Positions 30,553 to 38,764 of a stretch of DNA of 64,000 bases are shown here, in pieces (positions within the stretch are counted from its first letter, which is position 1; each line of letters starts with the position of its first letter). The notes under the pieces are model-generated. The model was given only the letters and a program-made list of their open reading frames with translations. It was not told the DNA's origin and searched no databases. Origin of the DNA: Mesorhizobium sp. B2-4-15 (GTDB lineage: Bacteria; Pseudomonadota; Alphaproteobacteria; Rhizobiales; Rhizobiaceae); assembly GCF_006658505.1 (NCBI RefSeq), contig NZ_VFUZ01000004.1, positions 124,001-188,000 on the forward strand, given 5' to 3'. Made by a program: the position numbers and the translations under genes.

Positions 30553-31377
30553 TCACCGTTTTGCTGCTTGCATGAAGCTGTCGAACTCGGCATCCCCAAT
30601 CGGAACGGTATGTTCGTAACCGGGGTACCGGCCGGAATCGACGTCGGCCTTGTATTCCCTGAAGGCCGCAACGCGCTCGTCCTGGATCTTTTGCAGCTCC
30701 GGGCTGAGGTTTCGGTATACCTTTCCGTGTCGCGGCTTGTGGTTCTTGCCGTAGCCGCAGACATCTTCGGTGAACAGATACTGCGCATCCGCATATCTGC
30801 CGGCGCCCATACCGAGCATGACCAACGATGAGTTTTCGGTCAGGAATTTCGCGACGCGGTCGGGCACGACTTCCAACTCCGCCCCGAAGACGCCGATCTC
30901 CTCCAGTCTCTTCGTATGTCGCCAGAGGCGGAGCGCTTCGTCCGCCGTCTTGCCGACCGCTCGCCAACCCGTCCAGGTGATGTAGGAAGGGATCAGGCCG
31001 ATATGGCCGACGACAGGGAGGTGGTTGTCGCAAAGCGCCTTCTGGATATCGTAGGACGCGGCACAGTAGAAGGCGTCGCCTCCGATGCCGGCAAAGTGGA
31101 AGGCCGCACGCAGATAGTCCTCCGCCGTCGCGAGCGGACGGCTGGCAAAACTGCCCCAGCCGCCATAAGGCAGACCGACCTGCACGAAACAGTTGCCGGC
31201 TGCATCCCGCATTTCCTGGTCGAAATACCGGCCTTCGATCGAAAGCATGTGAATGCCCGCTGCCGCTGCTGCCGTGGCTTCGTCGGGCGTGCTGACGAAG
31301 AGCATGGAGATCTTCTCTCCATTCCGCTTCATCTTTCGGATGTCCTCGATATGAGGACGGTTGTGATACATGCCCAT
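30553..31377 (-). CDS. PanB-like (ketopantoate hydroxymethyltransferase family) enzyme, last gene of the operon
   Basis: A 274-residue protein of the PEP mutase/KPHMT TIM-barrel superfamily. It matches the PanB core: LPVVGHIGLIPSYITWTGWRAVG (PanB 'VGHIGLTPQ'), GVFGAELEVVPDRVAKFL (the E-x-VP glutamate), and SSLVMLGMGAGRYADAQYLF (PanB GIGAG-x-x-x-DGQ). PanB transfers a hydroxymethyl group from methylene-tetrahydrofolate to a 2-oxo acid. Residues differ around the metal site (PanB DS-x-G is not obvious), so the substrate is probably not ketoisovalerate. It lies 12 bases after the HPI-like gene, ending the ten-gene operon, which argues for a catabolic aldol-type step. Confidence 0.8.
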   Translation of the reverse strand: MGMYHNRPHIEDIRKMKRNGEKISMLFVSTPDEATAAAAAGIHMLSIEGRYFDQEMRDAAGNCFVQVGLPYGGWGSFASRPLATAEDYLRAAFHFAGIGGDAFYCAASYDIQKALCDNHLPVVGHIGLIPSYITWTGWRAVGKTADEALRLWRHTKRLEEIGVFGAELEVVPDRVAKFLTENSSLVMLGMGAGRYADAQYLFTEDVCGYGKNHKPRHGKVYRNLSPELQKIQDERVAAFREYKADVDSGRYPGYEHTVPIGDAEFDSFMQAAKR

Positions 31378-31389
31378 GGTCAGCCTCCC

Positions 31390-32181
31390 TTATAGTTCAT
31401 CGCTCACCGTGAACGCCCGCCGGAAAGCCTCCAGCGCCGCCTCGGGATCGTGTTGGGCAAACGCTTCCAGACCCACTGGCCCGCGGTACCCCATGTCGAA
31501 CAGGGCTCTTGCTATGTAGGGCCAGTTCATCTCGCCCGTTCCCGGCTCGCAACGACCCGGGTTGTCGGCCACCTGCACCTCGCCGATGAACGGCAGGCAC
31601 TTCTCGCACCAGCGCACGATATCGCCTTCGCCGATCTGCGTGTGATAGAGGTCGAGATTGATCCGCAGTTGGGGTCTGTTGATCGACGACACCAATGCCA
31701 GCACCGATGCCGTCGAGCCAAACGGGCAGCCAGGGTGGTCGAGCAGGTTCAGATTTTCGAGCGTGAAGACGACACTTTCGGCCTCTGCCATGTCGCAGAT
31801 GCGGTTCAGCGTATCGCGCGCCTTCAGCCACATCGGGCCGGTCTCGACGTCGGCGCTGACGACAGGTATGCCGCCCTCGCCGAGCCCGGTGCCGTGCAGG
31901 TTCAGCCGGGCAATGCCGAGGCGCCTTCCGACCCTGGCGGTCTCAAGAGCCGATCTTAAGAGCATGTCGGCGCCCTCGTCGTCGGCGAGCCGTCCTTCGA
32001 GATAGCCGTTCATGATCGTGAAGGTTGCGCCTGTCTTCTCGAGCGCCGCGAGGTCATGGTCCGGCCAATTCCACAATCCGACGCCGAAACCCATTTCATG
32101 CAGCCGCGCGACGCGCCAAGCCATCGGACGATCGCGCCAAAGCATCTCTGCGCAGGCAGCCAGTTGGAAGGATTGGGTCAT
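31390..32181 (-). CDS. Hydroxypyruvate isomerase-like TIM barrel protein
   Basis: A 263-residue protein of the xylose-isomerase-like TIM-barrel family, closest in pattern to hydroxypyruvate isomerase and OtnI. Visible family words include LGIARLNLHGTG, VVFTLENLNLLDHPGCPFG (metal glutamate E in LEN), RINLDLYHTQIGEGD (metal Asp/His) and GEVQVADNPGRCEPGTGEMNW (HPI-specific 'Q-AD-PGR-EPGTGE'). It likely interconverts a ketose and an aldose or 2-hydroxy-3-oxo acid. It is 6 bases after the Rieske gene and 12 before the PanB-like gene, so tightly co-transcribed. Confidence 0.82.
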   Translation of the reverse strand: MTQSFQLAACAEMLWRDRPMAWRVARLHEMGFGVGLWNWPDHDLAALEKTGATFTIMNGYLEGRLADDEGADMLLRSALETARVGRRLGIARLNLHGTGLGEGGIPVVSADVETGPMWLKARDTLNRICDMAEAESVVFTLENLNLLDHPGCPFGSTASVLALVSSINRPQLRINLDLYHTQIGEGDIVRWCEKCLPFIGEVQVADNPGRCEPGTGEMNWPYIARALFDMGYRGPVGLEAFAQHDPEAALEAFRRAFTVSDEL

Positions 32182-32187
32182 GACAGC

Positions 32188-32496
32188 TCAAACCTCGACC
32201 ATAACGCGGCCGTTCTCGACCTTCGTCTTGTAAATCCTGAGGTTCTCGCAGGCCGGCGGCGTCTCTACCTCGCCGGTCGTGAAATCGAAAACGGAAGCGT
32301 GCTTGGGGCACTCCACCGTGTTGCCCATGACCAGGCCGTCGGCAAGGTGGATCGCCTCGTGCGTGCACAGTCCGTCAGTGCAGTAATATTCATCGGCGTC
32401 GTTGCGGAAGATTGCGAAGGCCCGGCCGCCATTGTCGAAGCGCCTGGCTTCCTCGGCTTCGATGTCATCGGCGGCGCATGCGTCGACCCAGGGCAT
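32188..32496 (-). CDS. MocE-like Rieske [2Fe-2S] ferredoxin
   Basis: A 102-residue soluble Rieske ferredoxin. The ligands are C44-T-H46 in DGLCTHEAIHLADG and C63-P-K-H66 in VECPKHASVFD, with 16 residues between H46 and C63. Rieske proteins of this size (MocE, BphF type) pass electrons to an oxygenase. The only oxygenase in the operon is the membrane hydroxylase at 38765-39811, so that is the probable partner. No ferredoxin reductase gene (mocF type) was seen nearby; a housekeeping reductase would be needed. Confidence 0.88.
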   Translation of the reverse strand: MPWVDACAADDIEAEEARRFDNGGRAFAIFRNDADEYYCTDGLCTHEAIHLADGLVMGNTVECPKHASVFDFTTGEVETPPACENLRIYKTKVENGRVMVEV

Positions 32497-32507
32497 TGAG
32501 TGTCTCC

Positions 32508-33467
32508 TCAGATATCTTGTGGTTTGAAGTCCGCGGGGGCTGATGGCATCACGCCCTGGAGCAGCGCGACGGACTTCTCCAGCCCCTCGAGCGAATTGAG
32601 AAGTACGTCCTCGTGCTCGATCGAAAGCCAGCCGTCATAGCCAGCCATCTTGAGCCGATAGCAGAACTGCCGCCACCATTCCTGGCCATGGCCGAACCCA
32701 AGCGTGATGTAGCTCCAGGAGCGGGCCGGAATGTCCATGAGGCTGCCATTCTCAAGCAGCGAGGTCGTGGCCTGAACGGGCCGGTTGAGCATCGTATCCT
32801 TGGCGTGAACATGGTACACGGCCTCGCCCAGCGCCTCGGCGGCGGCGAGTGGGTCGGCGCCCATCCAGAACAGGTGCGAGGGGTCGAGATTGGCGCCCAC
32901 GACAGGCCCGACCGCTTCTCGCAATTTCAGAAGCGAGGGCACGTTGTATACGCACTGATTGCCGTGCAGTTCGAGTGCGATGCGCTCGACACCGTTTTCC
33001 TTCGCCAGCGCCACGATCTCCGACCAGAACGGGATCAGCCTGTCTTCCCATTGATATCTGAGAATGGTCTGCGTTTCCGGCGGCCAGGAGGAGACGACCC
33101 AGTTTGGCAGGCTGTCGCTGGCGCTGCCGGCCGGCAGACCGCTCATCGTGCAGACGGTGCGGATGCCCATTTCGCCGGCGACGCGGATCGTATCTTTCAA
33201 CCCCTCGCCCTGGGACGGATCGGTCGGATGCAGCGGATTGCCGTTCGCGTTCAGGCTGATGATCTCCAGCCCGCGTTCCTCGAACGCTCCGGCGAACCGC
33301 TTCTGGGCTTCCCTGTCGCCCAGCATGGACGACAGCCGGAAATGCGGGGCGGTCGACCAGCCACAGGTGTTCACCTCGATGCCGGATACCCCCATGCGCC
33401 GGGCATGATCGAGCACGGCGTCGAACGGCAGGTTGCCGAGACTGTCTGAAACGAAACCCAGCTTCAC
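32508..33467 (-). CDS. Sugar phosphate isomerase/epimerase (MocC-like TIM barrel)
   Basis: A 319-residue xylose-isomerase-like TIM-barrel protein. It starts at a GTG (33467, VKLGFVSDSLGNLPFD) that overlaps the stop of the dehydrogenase gene in GTGA, a sign of coupled translation; an ATG at 33575 would be inside that gene. Family words include GIEVNTCGWSTAPHF, GVERIALELHGNQCVYN (metal Glu, catalytic His), VGANLDPSHLFWMGADP and the late LSIEHEDVLLN. MocC of rhizopine catabolism and IolE/IolI-type enzymes belong to this family. Confidence 0.85.
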   Translation of the reverse strand: MKLGFVSDSLGNLPFDAVLDHARRMGVSGIEVNTCGWSTAPHFRLSSMLGDREAQKRFAGAFEERGLEIISLNANGNPLHPTDPSQGEGLKDTIRVAGEMGIRTVCTMSGLPAGSASDSLPNWVVSSWPPETQTILRYQWEDRLIPFWSEIVALAKENGVERIALELHGNQCVYNVPSLLKLREAVGPVVGANLDPSHLFWMGADPLAAAEALGEAVYHVHAKDTMLNRPVQATTSLLENGSLMDIPARSWSYITLGFGHGQEWWRQFCYRLKMAGYDGWLSIEHEDVLLNSLEGLEKSVALLQGVMPSAPADFKPQDI

Positions 33468-34468
33468 GCGTAGAACTCCGGCTTTGCAATCATCTGGATG
33501 GGTGTGTGACGGGTCTCCTTCAGCGCCACCACGCCAGCCTCGGCAACGACGGCGGCGCAATAGCCGTCCCAGCAATCCGAGGCGATCGCGGGGAACTCGC
33601 CAGTCATCACGAAGCGAAGGAAGTCGCGGTTCTGGCGGCGATAGGCGTCGTAATAGCGGGTCCGCCAGTCTGCGTCGTAGCTTGTGCTTTGGGTGAGCGC
33701 GGACTCGGTGCGGGTGTACGCGACATTATTCGTCGCAACGGTTCCCCGCTCGCCGATCAGCTCGGCACGGACGTCATAGCCATAGGCTGCGTTGTTGTTG
33801 ATCTCGATGTTGACGAGCTGGCCGTCCACCGTTTCCAGCACCATCACGACGGGCGCGACCCGCGCGTCCGAGCGTCTCGGCTGGAATGCGGAAATAGAGG
33901 CATATTCCGTCCCCAACACGTAACGCACGACGTCGAATTCGTGCGGGGCGGAATTGGTAATAGCCATCGCACCGGTGAAATCGGCTGCAGGCGTTTCAAC
34001 ATTGCGGTGGAAATTATGCATCATCAGCGCCCGGCCGAGGTGGCCATCATCCAGTGCCCGCTTCATCTCCTGGTAGGAACGATCGTAACGCCGCATGAAG
34101 CCGAGCTGGACGAACTTCGCCCCCGCCTTCCGTTCGGCTTCCATCACCGCGACGCAGTCAGCCGAGGCTTGTGACAGGGGCTTTTCGCACAGCACCCGCT
34201 TGCCGGCGGCGATGCAGGCCATCGCAAGCGGCGCATGCGTGAAATCGGGACTCGCAATGATCACGGCGTCCACGTCTTGCCGCGCGACGGCGTCCTTGGG
34301 GTCGGTCGCAATGTCGAAGGCCCCGCACGCATCGGCGACGCGGCGAGCGCGCTGCTCATCCATGTCGCAAACCAATTGAAGGGTTGCGCCGGGCAGTTCC
34401 TCCGCGACTATCTTGGCATGATCCGCGCCCATCAAGCCGGCGCCGATCACTGCAATACGAACTGTCAT
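33464..34468 (-). CDS. Gfo/Idh/MocA family NAD(P)-dependent dehydrogenase (inositol 2-dehydrogenase-like)
   Basis: A 334-residue dehydrogenase. The N-terminal Rossmann domain opens RIAVIGAGLMGADHAKIV and carries the family's CEKPLSQ (residue ~95, catalytic lysine in EKP). The C-terminal domain has the ring-substrate pocket with GFMRRYDRSYQEMK and SAPHEFDVVRYVLG, where H and D/E form the catalytic pair, all as in IolG/MocA. It should oxidise a hydroxyl of an inositol-like or sugar substrate. The ATG at 34468 was chosen for the Rossmann start. The downstream gene begins inside its stop codon. Confidence 0.88.
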   Translation of the reverse strand: MTVRIAVIGAGLMGADHAKIVAEELPGATLQLVCDMDEQRARRVADACGAFDIATDPKDAVARQDVDAVIIASPDFTHAPLAMACIAAGKRVLCEKPLSQASADCVAVMEAERKAGAKFVQLGFMRRYDRSYQEMKRALDDGHLGRALMMHNFHRNVETPAADFTGAMAITNSAPHEFDVVRYVLGTEYASISAFQPRRSDARVAPVVMVLETVDGQLVNIEINNNAAYGYDVRAELIGERGTVATNNVAYTRTESALTQSTSYDADWRTRYYDAYRRQNRDFLRFVMTGEFPAIASDCWDGYCAAVVAEAGVVALKETRHTPIQMIAKPEFYA

Positions 34469-34556
34469 TTCTGTCCTGTTTTTGCTTTCGAGTTTACGGG
34501 GCCGCGACAAGCGGCGAGATGAAGCCGAGCCGGACTGGATAGCCTCGCAAGGAAGT

Positions 34557-35402
34557 CTAGTGAGCGGCTGGGACCTCCAGCACCTGCGGGGACGGCGGAT
34601 GCCCCTCATGGGTCTCCATGTAACCCTCAACCTGCGCTTCGAGGTCAGCCATGGTCTCGCCGCCAGCCATCAGATCTGTGATCTCCTCGCGGGACTTTTC
34701 GCCCTTGCGGAAATCGGCGGCGATGGCGCCACGGATCAGCACTGCGAAATGATCGCCGACGGCCATGGCGTGCATGACCTGGTGAGTAATGAAGACCACC
34801 GCCAGGCCGCGCCTCTTGGCCTCGTTGACGATACGCAGCACGTGCGAGGCCTGCTTGACGCCGAGCGCAGCGGTCGGCTCGTCCAGGATCAGCACACGCG
34901 CTCCAAAATACACGGCGCGGGCAATGGCGAGCGACTGGCGCTCGCCGCCCGACAGGCCCCCAACCAAGCGGTCACCGTCATCAATGCGGGTGATGCCGAA
35001 ATCCCGCACCGCTCTCACCGCGATTTCGTTGGCGCGCTTGCGGTCGTAGATCCTGAACGGTCCCCAACCTTTGGTCGGCTCGACCCCAACAAAGAAAGAC
35101 CGCCCTATGCTCATCAGCGGGAACGTGCCGCCGAACTGGTGCACCGTGGCAATACCCCGCCCCTGCGCGTCACTCGGTCCGACGAAAGTTACTGGCTGAC
35201 CGTCCATCAGTATCTGCCCGCTGGTGGGCTTATGGACACCAGCCAAGGTCTTGATGAGGGTCGACTTGCCGGCTCCGTTGTCGCCGAGCAGACAAAGCAC
35301 CTCGCCCGCACGCACCTTGAGCGAAATATCGTGCAGGACGTCGATTGGGCCGAAGGATTTGTTGACGTTCTTCAGTTCGAGAATGGCGGGTTTGTCGTTC
35401 AT
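34557..35402 (-). CDS. Sugar ABC transporter ATP-binding protein (single-domain, FrcA type)
   Basis: A 281-residue ABC ATPase with Walker A GDNGAGKST (residues 40-48), the signature LSGGERQSLAIARAV, Walker B VLILDEPTAALG and the switch His in VVFITHQVMHAM. Carbohydrate importers of the CUT2 group usually have two fused ATPase halves (RbsA); this has one, like fructose FrcA of rhizobia. It belongs with the two permeases and the binding protein encoded upstream. Confidence 0.92.
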   Translation of the reverse strand: MNDKPAILELKNVNKSFGPIDVLHDISLKVRAGEVLCLLGDNGAGKSTLIKTLAGVHKPTSGQILMDGQPVTFVGPSDAQGRGIATVHQFGGTFPLMSIGRSFFVGVEPTKGWGPFRIYDRKRANEIAVRAVRDFGITRIDDGDRLVGGLSGGERQSLAIARAVYFGARVLILDEPTAALGVKQASHVLRIVNEAKRRGLAVVFITHQVMHAMAVGDHFAVLIRGAIAADFRKGEKSREEITDLMAGGETMADLEAQVEGYMETHEGHPPSPQVLEVPAAH

Positions 35403-35529
35403 GGCGTGCTCAGCCCTTCATATCGCGCCCGGTGTGATTGATGCTGCCGACTGGCCAGGCTGTTCATCGAAGCCCTATCCTTGACCAACCATGCGACCGC
35501 GGGCTTGGACTGCTCTAACAACTCATTTC

Positions 35530-36552
35530 TCATGGGTTTGCTGGCTCCCGCGGCAGGCTTCGCTTGCTCCGCGGCCTGAAGTACAGAGCCAGGTCACGGA
35601 ACGACTGGTTCATCAGCACGGCTATCAGGAGCATCACGCCGATGATCAGGTTCGACCAGTTTCGGTCGATCTGCGTAAAGTAGATGCCCTGGCTGACAAT
35701 GGCGAAGGTGATGGTGCCAACGAAAATGCCGAGGACGGACCCGAAGCCGCCGGTCAGCAGGACGCCGCCCACCACCACGGAGACGATGGCGTTGAAGATG
35801 AAGTTCATGCCGCCGGAGACTTGGGCGGAATTGAACAGGATCGCCTGGCAGATGCCAACGAACGTTGCACTGACCGCGGACAACACAAAAAGCGCAATGG
35901 TCAAGCGATCAGTCGGAATGCCAGCATTACGGGCGCTGACGCGGTCGCCGCCCATTGCAAAGAGCCAGTTGCCGTAGCGGGTTTTGTGCAGAACGAAGCC
36001 TATTATAGCGGCGAATGCTAGCCACCAGACGATGATGACTTGGTGACTGCCGCCGATCAGCTGGCCGAACAGGAACTTGGCCCAGTCCGGCGCGGTTACC
36101 GCAACGCTGGCATTGCCGGTCAGAAGTACCGACCCGCCGAGCACCACCCCTTGCATGGCGACCAGCGTGGCCAGGGTAATGATAAGCGATGGCACGGAGG
36201 TGCGTATCGTCAGCAAGCCGTTGACCAGGCCAACCGCCACGCCTATCGCCAACGCTCCTGCTATCCCTACCGTAATGGGCAGCCCGTAGTAACCAGTGAG
36301 GATGGCAGTGGTCATCGAACCCGCCGGGATCAGTGCGCCGATGGAGATGTCGAGCTCGCCTGAGATCATCAACAGGCCGACGGGAATGGCGACAATGCCT
36401 AGATTGGCCGCGAAATTGACCCAACTCGCCGCGCCAACGAGTGTGCCCAGATTGGCGCCGCCGAACAAAACGAAGAACAGCACCACGCCGATGAGACTGA
36501 GGATCGACCCGGCTTCCGGACGCCGCAACAAGGATCTGATTGCGTCCATCAT
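35530..36552 (-). CDS. Sugar ABC transporter permease 2
   Basis: A 340-residue CUT2 (RbsC/FrcC type) inner-membrane permease with about ten helices. Conserved blocks include GLLMISGELDISIGALIPAG near residue 75, PSLIITLATLVAMQG, and NAIVSVVVGGVLLTGGFGSV late. The start is an ATG overlapping the previous permease stop as ATGA (36549-36552), so the two are translationally coupled. The two permeases are paralogues and probably form a heterodimer around the ATPase pair. A 127-base gap separates it from the ATPase gene. Confidence 0.9.
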   Translation of the reverse strand: MMDAIRSLLRRPEAGSILSLIGVVLFFVLFGGANLGTLVGAASWVNFAANLGIVAIPVGLLMISGELDISIGALIPAGSMTTAILTGYYGLPITVGIAGALAIGVAVGLVNGLLTIRTSVPSLIITLATLVAMQGVVLGGSVLLTGNASVAVTAPDWAKFLFGQLIGGSHQVIIVWWLAFAAIIGFVLHKTRYGNWLFAMGGDRVSARNAGIPTDRLTIALFVLSAVSATFVGICQAILFNSAQVSGGMNFIFNAIVSVVVGGVLLTGGFGSVLGIFVGTITFAIVSQGIYFTQIDRNWSNLIIGVMLLIAVLMNQSFRDLALYFRPRSKRSLPREPANP

Positions 36553-37601
36553 GACCGCCCTCCCTTCTTCGACGAATAGCTGAGCGCGAGTTGCCGGAAG
36601 GTGTCGTTGGTCAGCACCGCAATCAGGAGGAGCACGCCGATGATGACGCTTCCAACATTGGGGTCCAAACTCGTGAAGTAGATGCCCTGGTTCACGATCG
36701 AGAAGGTGAGAGTGCCGAACACGATGCCAACGACCGAGCCGAAGCCACCGGTGAGCAAAACGCCGCCGATGACCACGCACATGATGGAATTGAAGATGAA
36801 GGACTGGCCCGCCAGAACCTGCGCACTCTGATAGACCATCACCTCGCTGACGCCGACGAAAGCGGCGCTGAAGCCGGAGAGCATGAAAAGGCCGATGCTC
36901 AGACGCTTGGTTGGGACGCCGACATTGCGCGCGCTCTCCTTGTCGCCGCCGAGCGCATAGATCCAGTTGCCTATCGGCGAGATGTGCAACAGCCAGAACA
37001 GGCCGACCACGAACACCACCCACCACAGGATCGTGACCTGGAACATGCCACCGAGATAATCACCGAGGATTTCCTTGGTGAACGGATCCGGCACAAGCGA
37101 GACCCCGGTGCTGCCAGCGATCTTGACGGTGAGACCCAGCGTCAGACCCATCGTGCCGAACATGGTGCCGATGGTGATTATCAGGGATGGGATGGACGTT
37201 CTCGTGACGAGCAGGCCGTTGAGGAGGCCGACAGCGAGACCGAGTCCGAGCGCGGCCGTTATGCCAAGCCAGTCGGGGAGCCCATAGTGACCGGAGATGA
37301 TGGCAGCGGTCAGCGATGCCGCCGGGATCACGGCGCCGACCGAGATATCCAATTCGCCAGCGATCATCAGCAACCCTATCGGCAGCGCGATGATGCCGAT
37401 CTCGGAAGCGATGTTCAACCAACTCGCCGCGCCGGCTGCTGACATAAAGCCGCTTCCGCCGAACACGCCGAAGAAAAGAAGAACAGCGATCATGCCGAGA
37501 AACGAGCCCGACTCTGGTCGTCGCGCCAGGCGGCCGAGTGCCAGTCCGGACTGCGGGCGGTCAATCGCCGGCGTTGATGTGGACGTCACGGGATGTGCCA
37601 T
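36549..37601 (-). CDS. Sugar ABC transporter permease 1
   Basis: A 350-residue CUT2 permease. It shares with permease 2 the blocks GLLMIAGELDISVGAVIPAA, TRTSIPSLIITIGT, GNWIYALGGDKESARNVGVP and VVIGGVLLTGGFGSVVG. Ten or so hydrophobic helices follow a ~30-residue polar N-terminus. It lies downstream of a terminator-like hairpin that separates it from the binding-protein gene, so it may be expressed less than that gene. Confidence 0.9.
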   Translation of the reverse strand: MAHPVTSTSTPAIDRPQSGLALGRLARRPESGSFLGMIAVLLFFGVFGGSGFMSAAGAASWLNIASEIGIIALPIGLLMIAGELDISVGAVIPAASLTAAIISGHYGLPDWLGITAALGLGLAVGLLNGLLVTRTSIPSLIITIGTMFGTMGLTLGLTVKIAGSTGVSLVPDPFTKEILGDYLGGMFQVTILWWVVFVVGLFWLLHISPIGNWIYALGGDKESARNVGVPTKRLSIGLFMLSGFSAAFVGVSEVMVYQSAQVLAGQSFIFNSIMCVVIGGVLLTGGFGSVVGIVFGTLTFSIVNQGIYFTSLDPNVGSVIIGVLLLIAVLTNDTFRQLALSYSSKKGGRS

Positions 37602-37650
37602 TAGGGTAATCCGCGAGCATACGGCCAGCCTTGATGTCGCCGCCGCAGAG

Positions 37651-37690
37651 AGAGGAAAAAGGGCCGCCGCCGCAAACGCGAAGGCGGCCC
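37651..37690 (-). terminator. Terminator/attenuator hairpin inside the ABC operon
   Basis: Reading the minus strand, GGGCCGCC (revcomp of 37683-37690) pairs with GGCGGCCC (revcomp of 37661-37668) around a 14-base loop, immediately followed by TTTTTCC (37660 downward). This is the classic intrinsic terminator form. It lies between the binding-protein stop (37702) and the permease start (37601). Partial read-through would give more binding protein than transporter. Confidence 0.7.
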
Positions 37691-37701
37691 AGGCGGGAGG
37701 A

Positions 37702-38667
37702 TTATCGCGTCCCGGCCTTCACGCCAGCGATGGTGGCGTCGACATTTGCCTTGTCGATGATGCCTGGTCCCGTAAGGATCTCGCGGGTGGGCACCGACAA
37801 ACCATAGTTGACGTGGCCATTCAGGATCGCAACGGCCAGGTATCCCTGCAGGTAGCCTTGCTGATCGATCGCGCAGGCCTGCTTGCCATCCTTGATGTTG
37901 TTCAGGATGGTTTCGTCAAAGTTCATGCCGCAGAGTTGCACTTTCCCGACCTTGCCGGCCTGCGTAAGACCGTTCATGGCGGAGTTGGCGTCGACGTTGC
38001 CGATCGTAAAGACAGCGTTCACATCCTGGTGCTGCAGCAGATAGGCTTTCACCGCCTGCGCGACGGCCGTGGCCGAGCCGAAGGATGTAGCAGGCAATGG
38101 CAGGACGTCGGCTTCGCCGCCGCCATTGGTCATGCCTTCCTTGAAACCGCCGCAGAAGGCCTCGATGTTGGCGGCGCCTGGCAGCGTGTTGATGCAGACG
38201 CCCTTCTTGTTGCCGCCCTTGGCAAGGTACTCGCCAGCCGCGACACCGCCCTTGTAATCGTCGGAGCCGACATAGTTCATGGCGCCAAGACGATCGGCCG
38301 CTTTCAGCCCGCCGGCATTGTAGATGAGCAGCGGAATGCCAGCATCCCTGACAGCCTTGAACGCAGGGTCCATCGCTTCCGGCACCCAGTCCGGGCCGAC
38401 AATGGCGTCCGCCTTCTGGTCGATGGCTTGGCGGATCAGTTCGGCGGCGTCCACGCCCAGATTGTCGTAGTTCTGCGGCCCGAGCCAAGTGACCTTGCCA
38501 CCCTGAGCCTCGACCACCTTGCCGGCGTCTTCGGCGCCGCGCTTGACGATCGACCAGAACGGATCGTCGGGCTTGCCGCCGACGACGAAGATGTTGGCGG
38601 CAAGCGTCGCGCCGGTGCTGAAGCCGACCAGCACCGCTGTCGACACAAGCGTCTTGAAAAGCTTCAT
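37702..38667 (-). CDS. Periplasmic sugar/polyol-binding protein (MocB-like)
   Basis: A 321-residue exported binding protein of the ribose/LacI type I fold. A signal peptide (MKLFKTLVSTAVLVGFSTGA, cut after LAA) is followed by NIFVVGGKPDDPFWSIVKRG, the usual first strand and ligand aromatic, then QNYDNLGVDAAELIRQAID, GIPLLIYNAGG and VFTIGNVDANSAMNGL. Homologues bind ribose, fructose, inositols and, for MocB, rhizopine. It feeds the two permeases and the ATPase downstream. Confidence 0.9.
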   Translation of the reverse strand: MKLFKTLVSTAVLVGFSTGATLAANIFVVGGKPDDPFWSIVKRGAEDAGKVVEAQGGKVTWLGPQNYDNLGVDAAELIRQAIDQKADAIVGPDWVPEAMDPAFKAVRDAGIPLLIYNAGGLKAADRLGAMNYVGSDDYKGGVAAGEYLAKGGNKKGVCINTLPGAANIEAFCGGFKEGMTNGGGEADVLPLPATSFGSATAVAQAVKAYLLQHQDVNAVFTIGNVDANSAMNGLTQAGKVGKVQLCGMNFDETILNNIKDGKQACAIDQQGYLQGYLAVAILNGHVNYGLSVPTREILTGPGIIDKANVDATIAGVKAGTR

Positions 38668-38764
38668 GGTTTTTCCTCCCAGATTACCCCGTAGGGTTTC
38701 GACAAAAGTCTTCCTGTTCCAGGCCCGCTCCTCACGGCCTCAGCCGAAACAGCGCTTGGTTTCG

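Noticed and set aside
30346-30831. A plus-strand frame beginning KKARLIIEAVSEEP
   Set aside because: Only about 25 residues look real before it runs antisense to the PanB-like gene. Kept as a possible remnant within the intergenic entry.
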